From positions 1 through 36,079 of the forward strand of contig JAKPCH010000024.1 of assembly GCA_029553375.1 (NCBI GenBank): a stretch of 36,079 nucleotides of DNA, in the 5' to 3' direction. This document shows, piece after piece, positions 1 through 8,162 of the stretch. Source of the stretch: Deltaproteobacteria bacterium (GTDB taxonomy: Bacteria > Desulfobacterota > Syntrophia > Syntrophales > UBA8958). The position numbers and the translations under genes are program-made. The notes beneath the pieces are model-generated. The model ran no database searches and had not been told where the DNA came from. It saw only the letters and a program-made list of their open reading frames with translations. Every line of letters begins with the position of its first letter. The stretch's first letter is position 1.

Positions 1-2
1 TG

Positions 3-1763
3 GTGCGCGCCCAGTTTGTGCCCGGCGTGCGTCATGGGCTGGGCTGGCGGGGCTTGAAACAGTCTGTCACCGTGGAAAGGGAAGGCTGGACGGCCCGAAT
101 CGCTGGATATGATGGCGTTTTCGGCCTGTGTTTGACGGGTATAGAGGACGCGCCGGGATGGGTCATCGGCACGTTCGGCCTGAGTTATTTCCCCGCCGGC
201 GACGAAGCATTGGTCGAGCTATGCTCGCTGCGCGCCGCGGCCAGGACCCAACGCCCCGATTACATGACCCTCGTCCGCGAATTTCTGCTGCACGAGGAGA
301 TGTCCACACTTTTCAGGATCGGCACGCTGATTCTGGCCCTCGATATCGGGGAACACACAATATATCTGGGCATGGAAAGCCTCTCTGCGCTGCGTAGTGT
401 TGCCCGGGACGGGGTCAACCTTCCCCGGGACGGGCGGATGGTGCCGGTGATTGAACCCGGCGGCGTGGATCAGAATTTTCCAGCCCTACAAATCACGCGG
501 GTATTTTTTGACGTTCTGGCTGCCTCGCTGGCGTTCCATCTAGAAGAGACCCCCTGCCGTCTAAGAGAGCGGTCTTTTCCCGGTACAGAAATCGTCTACG
601 ATTCGGCAGGGGCGATCCAGACAGTACCCGCAACGGATGTCGAGGAAGTCCTCGTCGGCTTGGGGTACGGTGAGGGCCGCATTGACGAACTCTTCGATGT
701 CCTTGCCGGTGCCCGCGACGACCCGGTTAGGGACCTGCAGTGGCAACGGGGTGAGGCCATCCCTAAGTGTTACGAGGCAATGCGTTGGTGGAATGCCCGC
801 CGGACGAGGGACTACAAGACGCTCGACAAGAAAAGCCTGGGAATCGATGAGCGGCCGCCGCTCATCATCGTGGCGGGTTTTCTGGGCGCGGGCAAGACGA
901 GTTTTCTTCAGCACTTCATCGACTACCAGACCCAGCGCAGCCGCTTTGTCGCGGTGATCCAGAACGAAATCGGCGAGGTCGGTCTGGACGGCAAGCTCCT
1001 GGACTACATGGTGACCGAGATCGACGAGGGATGCGTCTGCTGCAGCCTAGTGGGTAATCTGAAAAGGGCTGTTTACGACATCCTCTCGAGTTTCCAGCCC
1101 GATTTCATCATTCTCGAAACCACGGGGGCAGCCAACCCTCTCAATCTCCTTGAAGAGATCGGCGAGTTGGAAGGGCTGGTGCGGTTCGACTGCACGGTCA
1201 CCGTGGTGGATACGCCCAATCTCGATTCTACACTGTCCCGCTTTTCGATTGCTCTGGATCAAATTCGCGCAGCAGACGTCCTGCTGCTGAACAAGTGCGA
1301 CCTTGTAGACGACGAATGCCTGGAGACGGGGCGGAAACTTCTTCGGGAGATCAATCCCGAAGCGGTTGTATTCACGACGACGCGGGGCAATTTGAACCCG
1401 GCCCTCATTTTCGACATGGAAGACCAGTGGCGGGGAGAAAAGGTATTTCCCATAACGGGGGGGTCGAGCCGTTCCGTTCATCACTCTCACGATCATGACG
1501 AACTGCGGTGTAAAACTCTAATCATTCCGAAACCGCTGAACCGTGAGGAATTCCTTTACACTGTCGAGTCTCTCCCGGCGGCGGTCTTCCGTATCAAGGG
1601 AATAATCGAGTTCACCGACTCCCCCCAGCCCATGCTGTTTCAGTATGTCGCCGGGCGATTTGAATTGTCGCCGTTTCCACAGCCCGGAATAACCGCGCGT
1701 TTTCTGACCTACATTGCACAAGGTGGTGAGACCGATCTGGTCGGCAACGTCTTGAAGGTGTAA
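3..1763 (+). CDS. CobW-type (G3E family) GTPase with a large unrecognised N-terminal region
   Basis: G3E P-loop GTPases of the CobW/UreG/HypB group insert or traffic metals or cofactors. Residues ~287-586 carry the G3E core: Walker A GFLGAGKTS (292-300), the family CVCC metal-binding motif (344-347), NKCD guanine-specificity motif (430-433), a histidine-rich stretch HHSHDHDE (493-500) typical of the linker before the CobW C-terminal domain, and that C-terminal domain to the stop. Residues 1-285 match no family I recognise. Typical CobW proteins are 320-400 aa, so this is an extended or fused form. The first in-frame start seen is a GTG at base 3, but the window opens here, so the true start may be upstream. 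Codon use is visibly less GC-biased than in the rest of the window, which may indicate transfer. The metal or client protein cannot be inferred from the neighbours. Confidence 0.85.
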   Translation: MRAQFVPGVRHGLGWRGLKQSVTVEREGWTARIAGYDGVFGLCLTGIEDAPGWVIGTFGLSYFPAGDEALVELCSLRAAARTQRPDYMTLVREFLLHEEMSTLFRIGTLILALDIGEHTIYLGMESLSALRSVARDGVNLPRDGRMVPVIEPGGVDQNFPALQITRVFFDVLAASLAFHLEETPCRLRERSFPGTEIVYDSAGAIQTVPATDVEEVLVGLGYGEGRIDELFDVLAGARDDPVRDLQWQRGEAIPKCYEAMRWWNARRTRDYKTLDKKSLGIDERPPLIIVAGFLGAGKTSFLQHFIDYQTQRSRFVAVIQNEIGEVGLDGKLLDYMVTEIDEGCVCCSLVGNLKRAVYDILSSFQPDFIILETTGAANPLNLLEEIGELEGLVRFDCTVTVVDTPNLDSTLSRFSIALDQIRAADVLLLNKCDLVDDECLETGRKLLREINPEAVVFTTTRGNLNPALIFDMEDQWRGEKVFPITGGSSRSVHHSHDHDELRCKTLIIPKPLNREEFLYTVESLPAAVFRIKGIIEFTDSPQPMLFQYVAGRFELSPFPQPGITARFLTYIAQGGETDLVGNVLKV

Positions 1764-2226
1764 GAAAAGCGCGGTGGGATGGGATTGACGGACAGTAAAG
1801 GGAAAGAGCAACGGAAGAGGCGGGTGATCCCCGGCACAAATCGTTGAAAGGGGGCCGTTATTTTCAGCGGCCCAGGGCGTTGAGATCCCGAGGGGGGACG
1901 TCACAGTTTCTGATCCCCTGCAGGAAGGAATATCGGAGTTCCGATACAGGTTAAATATTTGAATTCATTTAGATATCTGCGACGTTAGAAAAATTTCCTG
2001 TCTTGGCGCGGCTTCCCGGGTTTTAAGGGCCGCAAAAGCACGTCATACAAGGGTTTGCGGATCGCTTCCTTCAGAAATTCCGTCCATTTATTGCCGCGAT
2101 TTTTTTGAGGTCAAGACGGAGGTCCCGCCCGTCCTCGGCGGCCCCGCCCGCCGTGCCGGGGTCAAGTGTTTCGGCGGCCCTCTCTTCATGGCCTGTCCAC
2201 GGGCCCGGGGGAGGGGGCTACAAATA
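1764..2226. other. Gene-free intergenic stretch
   Basis: No convincing coding sequence or RNA gene is seen here. A weak hairpin (GGGCCG / CGGCCC, 1852-1873) without a T-tract follows the CobW gene and is a poor terminator candidate. Part of the stretch (about 1930-2110) is noticeably AT-richer than the surrounding chromosome. Confidence 0.5.
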
Positions 2227-2303
2227 GGGGGACACGATACCTATTTTTTTCGAAAATTTACCGAGATATTTCAGGTAGTTAGAAATTAAGTATCGTGTCC
2301 CCC
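2227..2303. repeat. 14-bp perfect inverted repeat element (REP/MITE-like)
   Basis: GGGGGACACGATAC (2227-2240) is exactly complementary to GTATCGTGTCCCCC (2290-2303), separated by 49 AT-rich bases. The transcript could fold into a long hairpin, but no T-tract follows, so it is not a standard terminator. From memory, similar GGGGACACGATAC-type ends occur as dispersed repeats in environmental proteobacteria and may be mobilised by REP-associated tyrosine (Y1) transposases. That link is inference. It sits just upstream of the hsp20 promoter and at the end of the lower-GC left segment. Confidence 0.75.
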
Positions 2304-2321
2304 GATTTTACGGCACCCCCC

Positions 2322-2349
2322 TTGACAGTGGCGTCGGGGTGACTAAATT
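2322..2349 (+). promoter_or_regulatory. Promoter of the hsp20 operon
   Basis: TTGACA (2322-2327), 16-bp spacer, TAAATT (2344-2349). Predicted transcription start is about 2356, giving a ~55-base leader before the first hsp20. It fits a sigma-70 type promoter; no clear CIRCE or classical sigma-32 -10 box (CCCCAT) is seen. Confidence 0.55.
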
Positions 2350-2411
2350 AGGGCCGAAAAAAGAAATTCTTCCGCAATATTAGAAAGTTAAGCGAAAGGA
2401 GGTAGATCTGT

Positions 2412-2855
2412 ATGTTTGGTCCCCACATCTGGAGATACGGCCGGGTGCTGGATCCCTTTGCCGAGATGCTGCGTTTGCGAGACCAGATGAACCGCATCTT
2501 CTCGGGGATCGGGCAGCCGGTGGCGGCCGCTTACCCGGCGGTGAACATCTGGGCGGGAGAGACCGGGGCCGTGGTCACGGCGGAATTACCCGGCATGGAT
2601 CCGGAGAAGATAGACATCTCGGTCCTCGGTGACACCCTCACCATCGCCGGCAGCAGGGAACCCGAGGCGGTCGGCGAGGAAGACACGTACCACCGGAAAG
2701 AGAGGAACGGCGGGAGCTTTACCAGGACCCTCCAGCTTCCCTTCCGGATCGATGGAGAGAAGATCGAGGCGCGTTACGAAAAGGGTATCCTTACCGTGAC
2801 CCTCCCCCGCCAGGAGGCGGACATGCCCAAGAAGATCGCCATCAAGGGCAAATAG
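2412..2855 (+). CDS. Small heat shock protein Hsp20 (first of three)
   Basis: ATP-independent holdase chaperone of the alpha-crystallin/IbpA family that binds unfolding cytosolic proteins. The 147-aa product has the alpha-crystallin domain from about residue 45 to 140, including the AELPGMD segment and the conserved GILTVTLP strand, and ends with an I-x-I motif (IAI) in the C-terminal tail. An AAAGGAGG ribosome site lies 9 bases before the ATG, which fixes the start. It is the first gene of a three-gene hsp20 operon; the next gene starts 17 bases downstream with its own strong Shine-Dalgarno. Confidence 0.95.
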   Translation: MFGPHIWRYGRVLDPFAEMLRLRDQMNRIFSGIGQPVAAAYPAVNIWAGETGAVVTAELPGMDPEKIDISVLGDTLTIAGSREPEAVGEEDTYHRKERNGGSFTRTLQLPFRIDGEKIEARYEKGILTVTLPRQEADMPKKIAIKGK

Positions 2856-2872
2856 GAAAGGAGGTCGGGAAC

Positions 2873-3280
2873 ATGGAAAAGGAGAGCAAGGATCTCAAGA
2901 AGCAGGAGGCCCCCGTGCCCGAGGGCGCGGAGAGGATGCGCAACCGGAAGGTCTATGTACCGAAGGTCGATATATATGAAAACAAGGACAGCATCGTCCT
3001 CGTGGCCGACATGCCCGGTGTCGACGAAAACACGGTGGACGTGACCCTGGAGAAGAACGTCCTGACCATCACGGGCACCGTGGAGGCCGTCAGGCCGGAG
3101 GGGATGAACCTGGCCTACGCCGAGTACGACACGGGTGACTATCAGCGGGCCTTCACCATCTCCGACGAGGTGGACAAGGACCGGATCGAGGCCACGGTGA
3201 AGAACGGCGTGTTGCGTTTGACCCTCAACAAGGCCGAGAAGGCCAAGATCAAGAAGATCGCCATCAAGGCGGAACATTGA
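2873..3280 (+). CDS. Small heat shock protein Hsp20 (second of three)
   Basis: A 135-aa Hsp20 family holdase. The N-terminal arm is short, charged and lysine/glutamate-rich (about 25 residues) and lacks the Pro/Phe-rich arm of its neighbours. The alpha-crystallin domain (about 28-125) contains ADMPGVDE and GVLRLTLN, and the tail ends in IAI. The shortened arm suggests smaller oligomers or a partner role in mixed oligomers with the flanking paralogues; this is inference. An AAAGGAGG site precedes the ATG. The gene is co-transcribed with the flanking hsp20 genes. Confidence 0.95.
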   Translation: MEKESKDLKKQEAPVPEGAERMRNRKVYVPKVDIYENKDSIVLVADMPGVDENTVDVTLEKNVLTITGTVEAVRPEGMNLAYAEYDTGDYQRAFTISDEVDKDRIEATVKNGVLRLTLNKAEKAKIKKIAIKAEH

Positions 3281-3303
3281 AAAAACATCGGGAGGTGATG
3301 AAC

Positions 3304-3804
3304 ATGTTCGGTAAATCACTTCTGCCTGCGGTTTTCGGACAGCGCGGTCTCCTTTCGGGCCGCGAAGAGGAGCATCCCTTCCTGAGCCTCCAGAGGGAGA
3401 TGAATCGGCTCTTCGACGATTTCTTCAGGGGCGCGGGCATGCCTTCCCTCTTCGAGGGCGAGGGCGGCCGGTTCTACCCCTCCGTCGACGTCCGTGACGC
3501 CGAGGGGGAGATCATCGTCCAGGCCGAGCTCCCCGGGATGGACGACAAGGACATCGAGGTCCTCCTCACGGACAACGCCCTGACCATCAAGGGGGAGAAG
3601 AAGGAGGAGAAGGAGGACAAGGGGAAGGGCTACTACCACATGGAGAGGACCTTCGGCGCCTTCTCCCGGACCATCCCCCTGCCCGGCGGCGTCGACACCA
3701 AGAAGGCGGAGGCCAAGTTCAAGAAGGGCGTCCTGACCATCAGCCTCCCCAAGACGGAGGAGGCCAAGGCCAAGGTCAAGAAGATCGCCGTGAAGTCCGA
3801 GTAA
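3304..3804 (+). CDS. Small heat shock protein Hsp20 (third of three)
   Basis: A 166-aa Hsp20 holdase with an N-terminal arm (1-55) that includes a REMNRLFDDFF segment typical of class A bacterial Hsp20, an alpha-crystallin domain (about 58-150) with AELPGMDD and GVLTISLP, and a lysine-rich tail ending IAV. An upstream in-frame TTG at 3277 overlaps the previous stop. The GGGAGGTG site at 3290-3297 is well spaced only for the ATG at 3304, so that start was chosen. Last gene of the operon, followed by a terminator. Confidence 0.95.
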   Translation: MFGKSLLPAVFGQRGLLSGREEEHPFLSLQREMNRLFDDFFRGAGMPSLFEGEGGRFYPSVDVRDAEGEIIVQAELPGMDDKDIEVLLTDNALTIKGEKKEEKEDKGKGYYHMERTFGAFSRTIPLPGGVDTKKAEAKFKKGVLTISLPKTEEAKAKVKKIAVKSE

Positions 3805-3813
3805 CCCCCCTCG

Positions 3814-3866
3814 ACCCGGGCCTTCCTTCGGACATGAACCGGGGGATGCGCCCGGGTATTTTTTTT
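3814..3866 (+). terminator. Rho-independent terminator of the hsp20 operon
   Basis: ACCCGGG (3814-3820) pairs with CCCGGGT (3851-3857) and is followed by a run of eight T (3859-3866). The 30-base loop region is GC-rich and can fold further. Confidence 0.7.
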
Positions 3867-3921
3867 GCTAAAAGACCGGTCGGCCGCCTGTCATGACGGG
3901 GCGGCGAGGGAGGGCCCGGCG

Positions 3922-5151
3922 ATGAAAAGGAACCCACGGCCCCTGATGGGCCTCGTTTTTGTCCTCGTTGTTGTTCTGTCCCTGGGGGCCTGTGCCGAGG
4001 GGGCCAAACGCCTGCGGCCCTCGGGGGTCCAGGGGGTCCTCGGGGATGACGGGGCGTTGCCCTTCGGGAGTTACATCGAGAGGCAGCGGGCGGCGATCCG
4101 GGCGGCCCGGACGGACCTGGACGGTCCCTACGGCGCCTCCGTAGTGGACTGGAACGCCCCCTTCGAGCTCCGGCCCGCGGAAGGACCCGCCGTCCGCGGG
4201 CCGTCGGGCCGTTACCGGCGGGCCATCCTCCTCACCCACGGCCTCTCCGATTCACCCTACATGATGAGGGCCGTCGGGAGCTTCCTCCAATCCCGGGGTT
4301 TCTTGGTGCGGGCCGTCCTCCTCCCCGGTCACGGCACCGTCCCCGGTGACCTCCTCCGGGTGGACCGCCTGGATTGGATAAAGACGGTGGAGTACGGCCT
4401 CGGGACGATCAGGCAGGAGGCGGAGGAGGTCTATCTGGGCGGTTTCTCCACGGGCGGCGCCCTCAGCTTTCTTTTGGCCCTGCGGGAGCCGGACATCCGG
4501 GGGCTGGTCCTCTTCTCCCCCGCCTTCGCCGTCAAGGACCGGCGCGCCCCCCTGGCGGGGGTGGCGAGGCTCTTCAAGGACTGGGTGGGGGGCCCGAGGG
4601 CCGACCTGAATCCGGTGAAATACGAGTCCTTCGCCGTGAACGGGGCCTACCAGATCTACCTCCTCACCAGGGATATCGAGGAGGAGATCGACGCCGGGAA
4701 GAGGGTCCGCGCCCCCGTCTTCGTCGCCGCGAGCGCCCAGGACGCCACGGTGGACACAGGGCGGACCATGGCCGTCCTGTCCAGGGCGGCCCTTTCCCCC
4801 GCCGGGGTCTTCATCGTCTACACCAAGGACGTCCCCGCCTGCCGCCGCCTCGCCGATCCCCGCGTCGTCTGCGTCAACAGCCGACTGGAGGACCGCTCCG
4901 TCCTCGATTTTTCCCACACCTCCCTGACCATTCCCCCCGGGGACGGCCTCTTGGGAGAAAGGGGCCTCTGGCGCGACTGCCTCCACTACGGGGACGACCC
5001 GGAAAGGCTCAAGGCGTGTCTGACCCAGGACGGGATCAACCTGGGTGAGATCAGCGAGGAAAACCTCAAAACGGGCGTCGTGAGGCGCCTCGGTTTCAAC
5101 CCCCTCTTCGACGACATGCTGGGGCGCCTGGATCGCTTCCTCTCCCGTTGA
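3922..5151 (+). CDS. Lipoprotein alpha/beta hydrolase (carboxylesterase/lipase-like)
   Basis: Predicted envelope-anchored serine esterase. From the ATG at 3922 the 409-aa product begins with a signal peptide ending in the lipobox LGAC (Cys24), so it should be a lipid-anchored lipoprotein. The alpha/beta hydrolase fold covers about residues 100-300: LLTHGLSDSP oxyanion-hole region, nucleophile in GFSTG (Ser176), acid in SAQDATVD (Asp274) and histidine in DFSHTS (His332). The arrangement resembles monoacylglycerol lipase/carboxylesterase families; the substrate is unknown. Several cysteines at about 307-366 could form disulfides outside the cytoplasm. A longer in-frame reading from 3865 would add 19 residues ahead of the signal peptide and was rejected. 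It is followed by the histidine kinase, whose promoter overlaps this gene's stop codon. Confidence 0.85.
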   Translation: MKRNPRPLMGLVFVLVVVLSLGACAEGAKRLRPSGVQGVLGDDGALPFGSYIERQRAAIRAARTDLDGPYGASVVDWNAPFELRPAEGPAVRGPSGRYRRAILLTHGLSDSPYMMRAVGSFLQSRGFLVRAVLLPGHGTVPGDLLRVDRLDWIKTVEYGLGTIRQEAEEVYLGGFSTGGALSFLLALREPDIRGLVLFSPAFAVKDRRAPLAGVARLFKDWVGGPRADLNPVKYESFAVNGAYQIYLLTRDIEEEIDAGKRVRAPVFVAASAQDATVDTGRTMAVLSRAALSPAGVFIVYTKDVPACRRLADPRVVCVNSRLEDRSVLDFSHTSLTIPPGDGLLGERGLWRDCLHYGDDPERLKACLTQDGINLGEISEENLKTGVVRRLGFNPLFDDMLGRLDRFLSR

Positions 5152-5176
5152 CCGGCGGGGGCAAAAGGCCTATAGT
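5148..5176 (+). promoter_or_regulatory. Promoter of the hybrid histidine kinase
   Basis: TTGACC (5148-5153), 17-bp spacer, TATAGT (5171-5176). The -35 box contains the TGA stop of the upstream hydrolase. Predicted start is near 5183, leaving a ~30-base leader. Confidence 0.65.
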
Positions 5177-5189
5177 CGGTCTGTAGGCC
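5167..5189 (+). promoter_or_regulatory. Operator-like inverted repeat over the kinase -10 region
   Basis: GGCCTATAG, 5-base centre, CTGTAGGCC: a 9-bp dyad with one imperfect pair (G-U in RNA). It covers the -10 box and predicted start of the kinase promoter, a classical repressor position. No T-tract follows, so a terminator role for the upstream gene is less likely. Confidence 0.4.
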
Positions 5190-5213
5190 GGAAATTGAAA
5201 AAGCGGGTGGAAC

Positions 5214-8141
5214 ATGACGGACAATGATCAAGGGGTTTGCCGGCACGACGAGGACCAGCGGGGGTCCCTCGAGGAGGCCCTCCGGGAGAGTGAGACCCGC
5301 TGGCGTTTCGCCCTCGAGGGGGCCGGCCACGGGGTCTGGGACTGGGACGCGCGGACGAACCGGGTCTATTTTTCCCCCCGGTGGAAGGCCATGCTGGGTT
5401 ACGAAGAGGACGAGATCGGGGACACCCTCGAGGAATGGGAAAAGCGGGTCCACCCCGACGATCTCGCCGCCTGCCGGGAGGACCTGCGGCGCCATTTCCG
5501 GGGGGAGACGCCCCTCTACGAGAATGAGCACCGCCTCCTGTGCAAGGACGGCACCTACCGCTGGATCCTCGACCGGGGCATGGTGGTCCAGCGGACCCAG
5601 GAGGGCGAGCCCCTGCGCGTCGTCGGGACCCACACGGACATCCACGAGCGCCGCCTGGCCGAGGAGGAGGGGAAGCGCAGGGCCTCACGCATCCAGGAGG
5701 AAAACCGCGTCCTGAGCCGCATCGCCTCCTCCGAGGCCGTCGCCGCCGGCCAGGTGGAGGTCGTGGCGAGGATGATCACGGAATCGGCGACGGCGGTCCT
5801 CGGCGTGGAGAGGGGTGAGGTCTGGATACGGCGCGAGGGGGGAGGGGGCCTGACGAACGTCGATACCTACGCGTACTCCCGGGGGACCCATGCGGGCGGC
5901 GAGACCGTCGCCGAGGATCGTTTCCGCAACGAGTTCGAGGCCTGCGGCGAATCACGGCACATCGCCGCCCAGGACGCGCCCTCGGATCACCGCCTCGGTT
6001 CGTACGTCAAGGAACGTCTCCTTCCCCAGGGATTCGCCTCCGTCCTTGTCGGCCTCATCCACGTCCGGGGCGCCGAGGCGGGTCTTATCCTCTTCGCCCA
6101 CCGCGGCGGGACGCGGCGCTGGGAGGTGGACGAGACGGCTTTCTGCAGTCAGCTGGCGGACCAGATCGCCGTGACCATCGTCAACGGCGAGCGCCTCCGG
6201 GCGGAGGAGGAACTGCGGGAGAGGGAGAGGCTCTACCGCGCCCTGACGGACAACATGAACGACGTCCTGTGGACGACGGACATGGATCTCCGCCTCACCT
6301 ACGTGAGCCCTTCCGTAGAGAAGGTCCTCGGTTTCACCCCGGAGGAGCGCATGAGGCAGTCCCTGGAGGAGCAGATGACCCCCGAGACCCTCTCCGCGGC
6401 CCTGGCGAGGTACGCCGACGAGGTCACCCACGACGCCGAGCGGGACCCGGACCGGAGCCTCCTGTTTGATTTCGATTACTACCACCGCGACGGTTCCGTC
6501 CGGCGTCTCGAGACGAGGCTGACCTTCCTCCGCGACGAAAACGGCCGTCCCGTGGGCATCCACGGGGTGGCCCGGGACGTCACGGCCTACCGGTTGGTGG
6601 AGAAGGCCCTTTCGGAGAGCGAGGAGCGCCACCGGACCCTGATGGAGAACGCCCCCGTAGGCTTCTGCATCGTCGACGCGTCGGGCAAGATCACCTATGT
6701 GAACCGCATTATCGAGGAGGTCTCGGGATACACGAGGGAGGAACTGCTCGGCCGCGACGGTTTCTCCCTGGCCATGATCGACGACGGGACGAAGGCCGTC
6801 CTCAGGGAGCGTCTCCTGCTCCGTCTCTCCGGCGGCCAGCCCGATCCCGACTACATCGAGATGCCCGTGACCTGTCGCGACGGCCGGCGGGTCTGGGTGG
6901 AGATGTACACGAGGCTGAACCGGGAAAACGGCGTCCCCGTCGGCGCCACCCTCGTCATGATCGACATCACCGCCCGCAAGGAGGCCGAGGAGGCGCGGGG
7001 CCGCCTGGAGGAGCACCTCCGGCGGGCCCAGAAACTCGAGGCCATCGGGACCCTCGCGGGCGGTATCGCCCACGATTTCAACAATCTCCTCATGGGGATC
7101 CAGGGGTACGCCTCCCTGATGCTCTTCGACCTCCCCCCCTCCCACCCCCACTACGAGCGTCTCCGCAGGATCGAGGAACTCGTCAAGAGCGGGGCCGATC
7201 TCACCTCCCAGCTCCTCGGCTTCGCCCGGGGCGGGAGGTACGAGGTGAAACCCTTGAACATGAACGCCGTCGTCGAGAAGAACGCCGTCCTTTTCGGCCG
7301 GACGAAGAAGGAGATCGTCATCCACAAGAAGTACGCCCCCGACCTCTGGACCGTCGAGGCGGACGAGGGCCAGATGGGGCAGGTCTTCATGAACCTCTTC
7401 GTCAACGCCTGGCAGGCCATGCCCGGGGGCGGGGAGATATACCTCGAGACGACGAACGTGGAGATAAGGGACACAAGGGCCTTCCCCTACACCGTCAAGG
7501 AGGGGCGTTACGTGAAGATCACCGTCACCGACACGGGGATGGGCATGGACGCCAAGACCAAGGAGAGGATCTTCGATCCCTTCTTCACCACCAAGGGGAT
7601 GGGTAAGGGCACGGGCCTCGGCCTGGCGACGGTCTACGGGATCGTGAAGGGTCACGGGGGGATGATCAACGTCTACAGCGAGCCCGGTCACGGCACGACC
7701 TTTTCCGTCTATCTCCCCGCCTCGGAGAAGGAGATCCCCGAGGAGAAGGCCCCTCCCCGGGGCGTCCCCGGCGGGACGGAGACGGTCCTCCTCGTCGATG
7801 ACGAAGAGGAGGTCCTCGAGGTGAGCCGCGAGGTCCTCACCTCCCTCGGTTACCGGGTCTATGGGGCCGCAAGCGGCCGGGAGGCCCTGGGGATCTTCCG
7901 GGAGAAGAAGGGTGAGATCGACGTGGTGATCCTCGACATGGTCATGCCCGGCATGTCCGGCGGCGAGACCTACGCCCTCCTGAGGGAGGTCGATCCGGGG
8001 GTCAAGGTCATCCTCGCCAGCGGCTACAGCCTCAACGGCCAGGCCCGGGACATCCTCAGGATGGGCTGTCGGGCCTTCATCCAGAAACCCTTCTCGATCG
8101 GCGAGATCGCCCGAACCCTGAGGCAGGTCCTGGACGGTTGA
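5214..8141 (+). CDS. Soluble hybrid sensor histidine kinase (PAS-GAF-PAS-PAS-HisKA-HATPase-REC)
   Basis: A 975-aa two-component sensor. Domains in order: PAS (~27-147), GAF (~170-325), PAS (~338-460), PAS (~470-590), HisKA dimerisation domain with phospho-accepting His620 in GGIAHDFNN, HATPase_c (~715-836) with DTGMGM and GTGLGLATV boxes, and a C-terminal receiver domain (~857-972) with phospho-acceptor Asp908 in VILDMVMPG and the conserved Lys in QKPF. No transmembrane helix or signal peptide is present, so it senses a cytosolic cue through its PAS/GAF domains. No response regulator or HPt gene lies nearby, so it is an orphan kinase that probably signals to a distant partner. The ribosome site is weak (GGGTGG). 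Its 3' end converges with the patatin gene 21 bases away. Confidence 0.93.
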   Translation: MTDNDQGVCRHDEDQRGSLEEALRESETRWRFALEGAGHGVWDWDARTNRVYFSPRWKAMLGYEEDEIGDTLEEWEKRVHPDDLAACREDLRRHFRGETPLYENEHRLLCKDGTYRWILDRGMVVQRTQEGEPLRVVGTHTDIHERRLAEEEGKRRASRIQEENRVLSRIASSEAVAAGQVEVVARMITESATAVLGVERGEVWIRREGGGGLTNVDTYAYSRGTHAGGETVAEDRFRNEFEACGESRHIAAQDAPSDHRLGSYVKERLLPQGFASVLVGLIHVRGAEAGLILFAHRGGTRRWEVDETAFCSQLADQIAVTIVNGERLRAEEELRERERLYRALTDNMNDVLWTTDMDLRLTYVSPSVEKVLGFTPEERMRQSLEEQMTPETLSAALARYADEVTHDAERDPDRSLLFDFDYYHRDGSVRRLETRLTFLRDENGRPVGIHGVARDVTAYRLVEKALSESEERHRTLMENAPVGFCIVDASGKITYVNRIIEEVSGYTREELLGRDGFSLAMIDDGTKAVLRERLLLRLSGGQPDPDYIEMPVTCRDGRRVWVEMYTRLNRENGVPVGATLVMIDITARKEAEEARGRLEEHLRRAQKLEAIGTLAGGIAHDFNNLLMGIQGYASLMLFDLPPSHPHYERLRRIEELVKSGADLTSQLLGFARGGRYEVKPLNMNAVVEKNAVLFGRTKKEIVIHKKYAPDLWTVEADEGQMGQVFMNLFVNAWQAMPGGGEIYLETTNVEIRDTRAFPYTVKEGRYVKITVTDTGMGMDAKTKERIFDPFFTTKGMGKGTGLGLATVYGIVKGHGGMINVYSEPGHGTTFSVYLPASEKEIPEEKAPPRGVPGGTETVLLVDDEEEVLEVSREVLTSLGYRVYGAASGREALGIFREKKGEIDVVILDMVMPGMSGGETYALLREVDPGVKVILASGYSLNGQARDILRMGCRAFIQKPFSIGEIARTLRQVLDG

Positions 8142-8162
8142 CCTTTAGGGGGAGGAAGGCCC

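Noticed and set aside
1764-2411. Small genes in the left intergenic region
   Set aside because: Short open frames there lack ribosome sites and family resemblance, and some simply continue antisense frames from the CobW gene.
5952-7691. Long minus-strand open frame inside the histidine kinase
   Set aside because: Compositional shadow of the GC-rich kinase gene; low-complexity translation without recognisable domains.
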